A stretch of 64,000 nt of DNA from CBDBCU01 sp965203435 (GTDB lineage Bacteria; Chloroflexota; Dehalococcoidia; Lucifugimonadales; UBA3495): assembly GCA_965203435.1 (NCBI GenBank), contig CBDBCU010000002.1:743314-807313 (forward strand). The letters are read 5' to 3'. Below are positions 58,917-64,000 of this stretch, one piece after another (positions within the stretch are counted from its first letter, which is position 1; the number at the start of each line of letters is the position of its first letter). A model generated the notes under the pieces. The model made no database searches. It was not told where the DNA came from and saw only the letters and a program-made list of their open reading frames with translations. A program made the position numbers and the translations under genes.

Positions 58917-59726
58917 TTAGTCCGTTCCGGTTTCCGGCGGCCGGTGGGTTTCCTGAACCTGCTGGACTCTTGCCAGGATGAGGGCGGCGTCCCGCAGCAC
59001 GATTTCCCGATAGCCGGGGATGGCGGTGATGGGGGCTGCCGTGGGCTCGTATTCGTAGCGGCCGGCATACTGGTTATAGATGTTTCCGGGGATGCCGGGC
59101 GTGAATTCAAACTCCGGATCCGCCCGCCGCGCCCGCTCGGTCAGCTGATTGATGCGGTGGATGGTGGGGTAGCTTTCGCCGCAAGCGGAAATCAGCGCTT
59201 TCAAGGCGTGTTCCATAATGCCCTGGGCCTGCTGCCCAATCAGGTCGTCGTTGTCGGTATGTTCGGACAGCAAAGTGAAACCGACGATGTGGTTTTCGGC
59301 GTGGCGCACCCGTTCAGCGGTCACCGTCCACTCGTAGGCGTAGTCGAGGTCGTCATCCTGGTAATCGCTTTCGTAGGATTCGGGATGGCGGGGCATTACC
59401 ACTCCTTCGCGGACGGCGCGGCCGATGACATGATTGGCGGTGCGGCGCATAGCGCGGAACTCGGCCGGGCTGTAGCCGACGACCTGCACCGGAATGTCCT
59501 GCTGATAGAGGACGGCGGCCTGGGTTTCGGCCCTTTCGGCAATGCGCGACTTTTCCTCCCGGGAGCGCGGCGGGTCGGCGATAAGCATTATGTCGATGTC
59601 GGAGCGATGTTCCCGCCAGTCGCCGCGGGCCCGGGATCCGAACAGGATGGTCAGCTCCGGCTGTTCGGCCTGGTGGACGCTGCGGGCGATAGCCAAGGCC
59701 CGGGGATCGCAAGTTTGTTCACTCAT
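58917..59726 (-). CDS. MNT-HEPN fusion: nucleotidyltransferase with HEPN-like domain
   Basis: The 269-residue protein starts with a minimal nucleotidyltransferase: TILFGSRARGDWREHRSDID, i.e. GS(30-31)-x11-D43-x-D45. A linker with DYQDDDLDYAYEWTVTAERV leads to a helical HEPN-like half: AENHIVGFTLLSEHTDNDDL, EHALKALISACGESYPTIHR. In two-gene MntA/HepT systems the MNT AMPylates the HEPN RNase. Here both are fused in one chain. The Rx4-6H RNase motif is not clearly present, so the HEPN part may be inactive or a substrate-binding module. Confidence 0.75.
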   Translation of the reverse strand: MSEQTCDPRALAIARSVHQAEQPELTILFGSRARGDWREHRSDIDIMLIADPPRSREEKSRIAERAETQAAVLYQQDIPVQVVGYSPAEFRAMRRTANHVIGRAVREGVVMPRHPESYESDYQDDDLDYAYEWTVTAERVRHAENHIVGFTLLSEHTDNDDLIGQQAQGIMEHALKALISACGESYPTIHRINQLTERARRADPEFEFTPGIPGNIYNQYAGRYEYEPTAAPITAIPGYREIVLRDAALILARVQQVQETHRPPETGTD

Positions 59727-59842
59727 CAGGTCCTTTCCTGCCGGGGTGTTTCGTCAGCTTTTTGCGGCGCAGTTAAAGCCGGCATATTCCCGCGTCTCGG
59801 CCGCCCGCCGGTTTCCTGAACTGGCGGCCGCCCGCCGCCGGC

Positions 59843-60010
59843 TTACAGCCAGCAGAGTAGGAAAACTTTCATGAACACCTTGGACGGCCCCCACATCGCC
59901 AAGGAGTTCTCGATGCTGCGGCAACCGGGGTCATTAGCCACGGCCGCCACAAACACCCAGACGACCACCAGCGCCAACAGGGTTATGGTTCCGCCCACAG
60001 TGATGTGCAT
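59843..60010 (-). CDS. Small single-pass membrane protein, 55 aa
   Basis: ATG 60010 lies behind a perfect AAAGGAGGT. The 55 residues start MHITVGGTITLLALVVVWVF and end AMWGPSKVFMKVFLLCWL, one clear TM helix with a Cys-containing tail. It is the last member of a run of small membrane-protein genes on the minus strand (61113 to 59843). The strong ribosome-binding site makes it a real gene. Function unknown. Confidence 0.65.
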   Translation of the reverse strand: MHITVGGTITLLALVVVWVFVAAVANDPGCRSIENSLAMWGPSKVFMKVFLLCWL

Positions 60011-60022
60011 ACCGACCTCCTT

Positions 60023-60495
60023 TCAGTCGCCGGATTTACGGCGGGACTTCAGCCACGCATAAACCCGCTTTAGTCTGGGCCACGCCGCCGCCACAATCCA
60101 GATCGGGGCGACGTAAACCAACAGAGCGCCAAGGACCGCCAGAGCCAGATAATTCTCCGGGAGGTCTTGTATCACCAAGCCGGCCATCGTTATCGATGCT
60201 CCGGACAAGGCCGTAATTCGTACGATCCTAGGTAGGGCACTACTTAACCGCCGCTCGAGCAGATAGGGCATAATGCCCATAGTAACTACGAAAGTCCCCA
60301 AGAGCTGCAAGGCGGTGGACTTGCCCCGGGTACTTCACGATCCGCCCCCAAAATAATAGCCTGGCTTTCCCCAAGCACGTTGCCCGGGTTAAACAGCACC
60401 AAGTATAGCAATGTCAGGACAATGCCGCCGGTGTAAAACCAGAGACCTATGAGCACCCCTTTAGGCAACCAGTCGCCATTGCCCCCATCAGGCAT
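60023..60495 (-). pseudogene. Four-helix membrane protein split by a one-base shift
   Basis: ATG 60495, behind AAAGGAGGGAAAGGGG, opens MPDGGNGDWLPKGVLIGLWF with one TM helix and ILGADREVP, then drifts and stops at 60286. A second frame (RGKSTALQLLGTFVVTMGIM onward, stop 60023) continues with three more TM helices and a basic tail (LKRVYAWLKSRRKSGD). One extra C in the CCC/GGGG run near 60325 would join them into about 157 residues. The second frame alone would have to start at a poor TTG (60310). It is either a broken gene, a sequencing slip, or two coupled genes. Confidence 0.55.
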
Positions 60496-60605
60496 CCCCT
60501 TTCCCTCCTTTATCGCCCAAGATTTGCCTCGTTTCCTTTATGCAATAAGGATCAGGAAACCGGCGGCCGGCGCTACACACCTCGGACTTCCGGCTCCTAG
60601 CGGTT

Positions 60606-60893
60606 TCAGCCGTTATCGTCCCCTTGCTTCCCCTGCTGACCGCTGTCGGATTCGAGAGGTTTTGACACCGTATCCATCACCGTATAGGCCAGGGCCCAGA
60701 ACGCAAAAAACGTAATGGACAGACCCATCCACACTACTTCCTCCACTGATTGACGTGTTGCACAACTTCCCTGTTCTGCGTAATCAACAAGATAACGCAG
60801 CAACGCTACCGCTATGGCGAAGGACCCGCTAGCCACACCGCCTCCTATGGCCAATGCCTTTACGCATTGCTCTACCATCGTATGCATACTCAT
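60606..60893 (-). CDS. Small two-helix membrane protein, 95 aa
   Basis: ATG 60893 (MSMHTMVEQCVKALAIGGGV) starts 10 nt after the stop of the preceding small gene, so translation is probably coupled. Two TM helices are visible (ALAIGGGVASGSFAIAVALL and MGLSITFFAFWALAYTVM), with a loop bearing VDYAEQGSCATRQSVEEVVW and an acidic tail (SDSGQQGKQGDDNG). No family recognised. Confidence 0.55.
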   Translation of the reverse strand: MSMHTMVEQCVKALAIGGGVASGSFAIAVALLRYLVDYAEQGSCATRQSVEEVVWMGLSITFFAFWALAYTVMDTVSKPLESDSGQQGKQGDDNG

Positions 60894-60903
60894 CCGGTGA
60901 GTA

Positions 60904-61113
60904 TCACGGAGACACAGAAAGGACGCCCCTGGCGACAGCCAATGCGATGGCTATCCCGAGGGTCCAAATCAACCCCGTGAGGTAGTGGGATGCAGAGACA
61001 TCAATACCCCCCGGGAAACTGCCCTGTAACTCGATAGAGAGCAACACTTCTAACAGGGCCAACGCTAGGGCCGCCGCCGCCAAGGGTTTGATTAGGATCT
61101 TGATATAGCGCAT
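60904..61113 (-). CDS. Small two-helix membrane protein, 69 aa
   Basis: ATG 61113 (MRYIKILIKPLAAAALALAL) is preceded by TAAGG and gives 69 residues with two TM helices (LAAAALALALLEVLL; YLTGLIWTLGIAIALAVA). The apparent start at 61203 lies in the -35 box of the promoter and cannot be used. It is the first gene of the small-membrane-protein cluster. Function unknown. Confidence 0.6.
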   Translation of the reverse strand: MRYIKILIKPLAAAALALALLEVLLSIELQGSFPGGIDVSASHYLTGLIWTLGIAIALAVARGVLSVSP

Positions 61114-61174
61114 AAGGAACCTTACTAGCACCTCCTCAGGCAATTCGGGCAGGAACATCAGTTCCTTGAAAGGG

Positions 61175-61203
61175 ATTATATCATTCTCCCCGCCCATTGT
61201 CAA
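61175..61203 (-). promoter_or_regulatory. Perfect-consensus sigma-70 promoter
   Basis: On the minus strand TTGACA (61198-61203), exactly 17 nt, then TATAAT (61175-61180). This is the strongest promoter match in the window, about 60 nt upstream of the small membrane gene. Confidence 0.85.
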
Positions 61204-61215
61204 CCCATATTAGGA

Positions 61216-64000
61216 CTAATTTTCTACCACTCCATAAACCGTTTCGTAAGTCGGCAGCATCCCTTGCACCTGCGCCACTTCCGCAGCGGAAAAGCCGTAA
61301 AGAGAGCCGATCAGGATGTCCAGCCGCCGCTCTTTGGCTATGGCCTCTTGCGCCCGCTCCGCCGGGCTGTCCACCCCGCCCAATGCCAAAAGCTCGGAAA
61401 CCAAGTCCTCGATTTCCTTAAGCGTCTTGCCGGCCGGCAAAGGTGGGAACGGCAGGGAATTGAGTTCCCCGGCCGATACTTGGGTGTTGCTGTTCAGCCG
61501 CCGAAAAGCAAACTCCATCAGGCTGGAATTAAGGACACCCAGCACAAAGGCGGGATGCTTGCCCCGGCCCAAGGCTATAAAGTTCGTGTGGTTTTCGGAA
61601 TAAACACTATCCGCAGACACGCTTTCCGGGTTTATCAGGGTGGCGATAATCCGCCGCGGCTGTTCGTTGGCGGAAACGCGCTGCGTTACAATCCCCGTGC
61701 CGGTGATGTTGGGCGGCACGATCGGGATAATCCCCCGGCCCAACCACTCTTTGCCAATGCGCTTGCGGGATTCCCGCAAGGCGTACCGCTGGATGTTTTC
61801 CGCCCAAATCAAACGGCCGGCTCCCCGGGCGTTAGTCGCTTGGGCATAACGCTGGTACTTGTCAAACTGCATTTTGCCGGTTTCCGCCTTGAGACCGAAA
61901 TCAGCCAGTTTGACGCCGGCGGCGTTCATCCGCTCAAAGACCTGGTACTCAAACTCTGAGGCCCCGATATAAAAGGCCCCGTCATAGCCATCGCCCAGCA
62001 GCACCCGCTCGGAGCCGATGGAAAGCCGGTTTTGCGGATTGTTCAGGTCCTCCGGCCGGGCAATGGCCCCGGTGTTGACGATGTACGGCCCGGTCTTGCC
62101 GGCCTTTTCCGCCAAGTGCAGGATAATGCACTCTTGCAGCACATTCTCAAAGGTGTTGTGCCGGTCGGCAATCAGGACAATGCCTTTCAGCTCGGCCTTT
62201 GCCTTGATAACCTTTCGCAGGTTGGTAAAGTACCGGTCGGTCAACAAGGTTCGGGGATTGATGTAGGTAAGTTGCCCGGCCGCGCTGGTCAGTTGCAGGC
62301 CGCGCTGAATGAAAAGCCCATAGGTATTGGCCCGGCCGTAAATGCCCTCCTGGTAAAGTTCCCGCAGCTGCTTGTCCGTAGTTCCTACATACGGCGGGTT
62401 GCCCAGCACCACATCAAAGCCGCCCTCTACCCCGAACATATAGCCGGGGTCGAACCAGTCGGCGGCGGCGCTCGGATTGTAGGGATCCCACCGGGCGATG
62501 CGGTCGGCGGGGCCGGCGGGCAGGCCCACCTTTCGCAGCTGGGCCGCCAGTTGCCGCCGCAAGCGGGCATCCTCCCGCCGGCAGGCTAGTTTATCCCGGC
62601 GATTGGCGGCGTGAAAATGCCGTTCCCGATTTTCGGCCAAGCGCCGCTGCCCTTGCGCGGCGGCCGGGGACACCAGTTCCCGATGCAGACCGCCCAGGCC
62701 GCGCAGGGCATCGGCGGCCACAAAGCGGGTTTCCAGATTGGGCAGCGGGGCAATGCCGTAGTTCTGCGTCCGGTCGGCCCTGGGTTGCTGCTCAATGGCC
62801 AGGGAAATGAAAAAGCGCAGCTTGGCAATCTGGACGGCCAGGGGCTGCAGATCCACGCCATAAATGCCGTTCTGGATGAGATACAGCTTGCGCCCGTAGT
62901 CGGAATTCCGATAGCGGTCAAAGGTGGCGCTGACGGCGGCCAGCCGGTCGTTGCGGGCGGTGGGGTCGGCGGTGTCAAAGGCGGCGGCGGCCTGTTGTCC
63001 GGCGATTTCCTTTTGGATTGCTTCCCACAAGGCATTGTCCGGATCCAGCCGGCGCAGGGCCAGGGTCAGCTGATGCAGGATGCCCATGGGAAAGGCGCCG
63101 GAGCCGACGGCCGGATCCAGCACTTTCAGCCCGGCGATGGCGCGGATCAGGGATTCCCGTTCCGCTGGGGTGAACAGGCGATCGGCGTCGGCAAAGGCGT
63201 CGTTATAGTCCAGGAGCCAATGCAGGCGGTTTTGCCAAGAGTCGGCGGTGCTGCCGGCGGCGGCTGGACGCGGCGTTGGCGGCGGCGGCCGGCCCGGCGT
63301 TGGCCGCGGCCGGCCCGGCGTTGGCCGCGGCCGGCCCGGCGTTGGCGGCAACTTGGCCGGCCAGGGCGTTGACCAGGGCCGCCCGTGGCCATATAGTCCA
63401 CCACCGGGCGGGGGGTGTAGTAGGAGCCGGTTTCCTTGCGGGCGGTCTGGCGGGTTTCCGGATTGACCGCGGCCAGCAGGTTCTCAAAAACCTTGCCCAG
63501 CAGTTCCGGGTCTAACGCCACTTCCTGCTCGGCCGGAGTGTTTTCCCTCCCACGGTGAACTGGTAGCGGTGAAACAGATCCAGCAGGCCGGGGACGGCGG
63601 CATCGCCAAAGAACAGGCGATTGGGCAGGGACAGGAGGCCGTATTCGGCCCGCCGCGGATTGATTACATTGTCGGTAAAGCAGTCAATCCGCTGCCCGCC
63701 CTGGCTGGCCGCCTGCTCGCTGTCCAGGCAGTCAAAAAGGCCGCCGTTGATAAAGGGCGTTTGACTGAACAGCTCCAGCAGCCGCTCCGGAGCGGCTATT
63801 TCGGCGGCGTAGCGGTAGCGGGAAAAGTCGCGGTGGGTGGCTTGCCCGCCCGCCGCTGAACCGCCGCCGCTCAATTTCGGTGTTCAGAGTGGCGAAAAAC
63901 AGGTTTTGCAGCACCGCCCGATAGTAGGAATCGCCGCTTTCCCGGTCATAGTTTTTGAGCAGGCCGCGAACCTGATGCTCGCTGAACAGCTCCTCGGCCG
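61216..64000 (-). pseudogene. Eco57I/PglX-type adenine methyltransferase, frameshifted, 5' end beyond window
   Basis: The C-terminal piece (from about 63250 down to 61216) is long and open: LDYNDAFADADRLFTPAERE, LKVLDPAVGSGAFPMGILHQ (motif I), FDVVLGNPPYVGTTDKQLRE (motif IV) and LIWAENIQRYALRESRKRIG. Upstream pieces lie in shifting frames: AEELFSEHQVRGLLKNYDRE from the window edge, ERLLELFSQTPFINGGLFDC, SLPNRLFFGDAAVPGLLDLF, ELLGKVFENLLAAVNPETRQ and GSYYTPRPVVDYM. These are the expected order for this family. Joining them needs shifts near 63870, 63540, 63390 and 63260. All lie in G/C runs, so decay and sequencing error are both possible. Confidence 0.75.
63287..63349. repeat. Three 21-bp tandem repeats in the methylase gene
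   Basis: The unit GGCCGGCCCGGCGTTGGCCG plus one base occurs three times head to tail. In the frame ALVNALAGQVAAN it encodes (AANAGPA)n. It lies between the two downstream frameshifts and falls between the YTPR block and motif I. Confidence 0.85.

Noticed and set aside
61114..61203. Start of the 99-aa frame at 61203
   Set aside because: The putative TTG is the first half of a perfect -35 box and most of the extension lies between promoter and likely transcript start.

Overview
This GC-rich window looks like a chromosome segment of a bacterium close to marine or sponge-associated Chloroflexota (SAR202/Dehalococcoidia-like). That placement is inference. It rests on two luciferase-like flavin monooxygenases, a Rieske oxygenase, an extradiol dioxygenase, a soluble reductive-dehalogenase-like protein and very dense short palindromic repeats. 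No rRNA, tRNA or CRISPR array was found. Housekeeping genes are scattered among the rest: nadE, xseB, coaBC, coaX, rmuC, a DUF151 nuclease and a Kef-type antiporter.

Layout. 1-5.8 kb: flavin reductase fragment, LRR lipoprotein, two membrane proteins, LigB-like dioxygenase, Rieske oxygenase. 5.8-7.6 kb: minus-strand HigBA-like toxin/antitoxin array with three antitoxins and two toxins. 8-14 kb: orphan McrB-N-like protein, HcrB-like FAD/Fe-S subunit, beta-hydroxyacid dehydrogenase, NadE. 14-20 kb: SGNH-like protein with three C-terminal repeats, Usp, MFS transporter, DUF151 nuclease. 20-27 kb: BtuF-like cobalamin-binding gene with an in-frame UGA, antiporter, formyltransferase, xseB, AIPR defence operon. 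27-34 kb: aldo/keto reductase, secreted protein interrupted at a 13-G tract, PaaK-like ligase, amidohydrolase. 34-45 kb: ThuA-like protein, 977-aa nuclease/N6-methylase, ISAs1 transposase, hydrolase + LLM pair, coaBC/coaX. 45-54 kb: UDG-like and DUF5343-like proteins, reductive-dehalogenase-like enzyme, DCC protein, RmuC, DUF2182, lipoprotein, CinA-like protein. 53.6-64 kb: second hydrolase + LLM pair, halogenase-like flavoprotein carrying repeat-encoded sequence, MNT-HEPN fusion, a cluster of small membrane proteins, and a frameshifted Eco57I-type methylase running off the window.

How the genes fit together. Much of the gene content suits uptake and breakdown of aromatic, halogenated or otherwise recalcitrant organic matter: Rieske and LigB oxygenases, LLM monooxygenases with a flavin reductase, alpha/beta hydrolases, CoA ligase, HcrB-like subunit, amidohydrolase, beta-hydroxyacid dehydrogenase, MFS transporter. 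Cobalamin links the BtuF-like protein to the dehalogenase-like enzyme. A second layer is defence and conflict: HigBA, AIPR, two DNA methylases, MNT-HEPN, McrB-N-like protein. Nearly every larger intergenic gap is filled by one of four palindromic repeat families (A-D, described below).

The most striking observation is the BtuF-like gene. Its only interruption is a UGA at the second cysteine of a CxxC motif, and a hairpin that resembles a bacterial SECIS follows it. This is either an undescribed selenoprotein or a very fresh nonsense mutation. Coordinates were read by hand. Family assignments come from recognised motifs, not from database searches.
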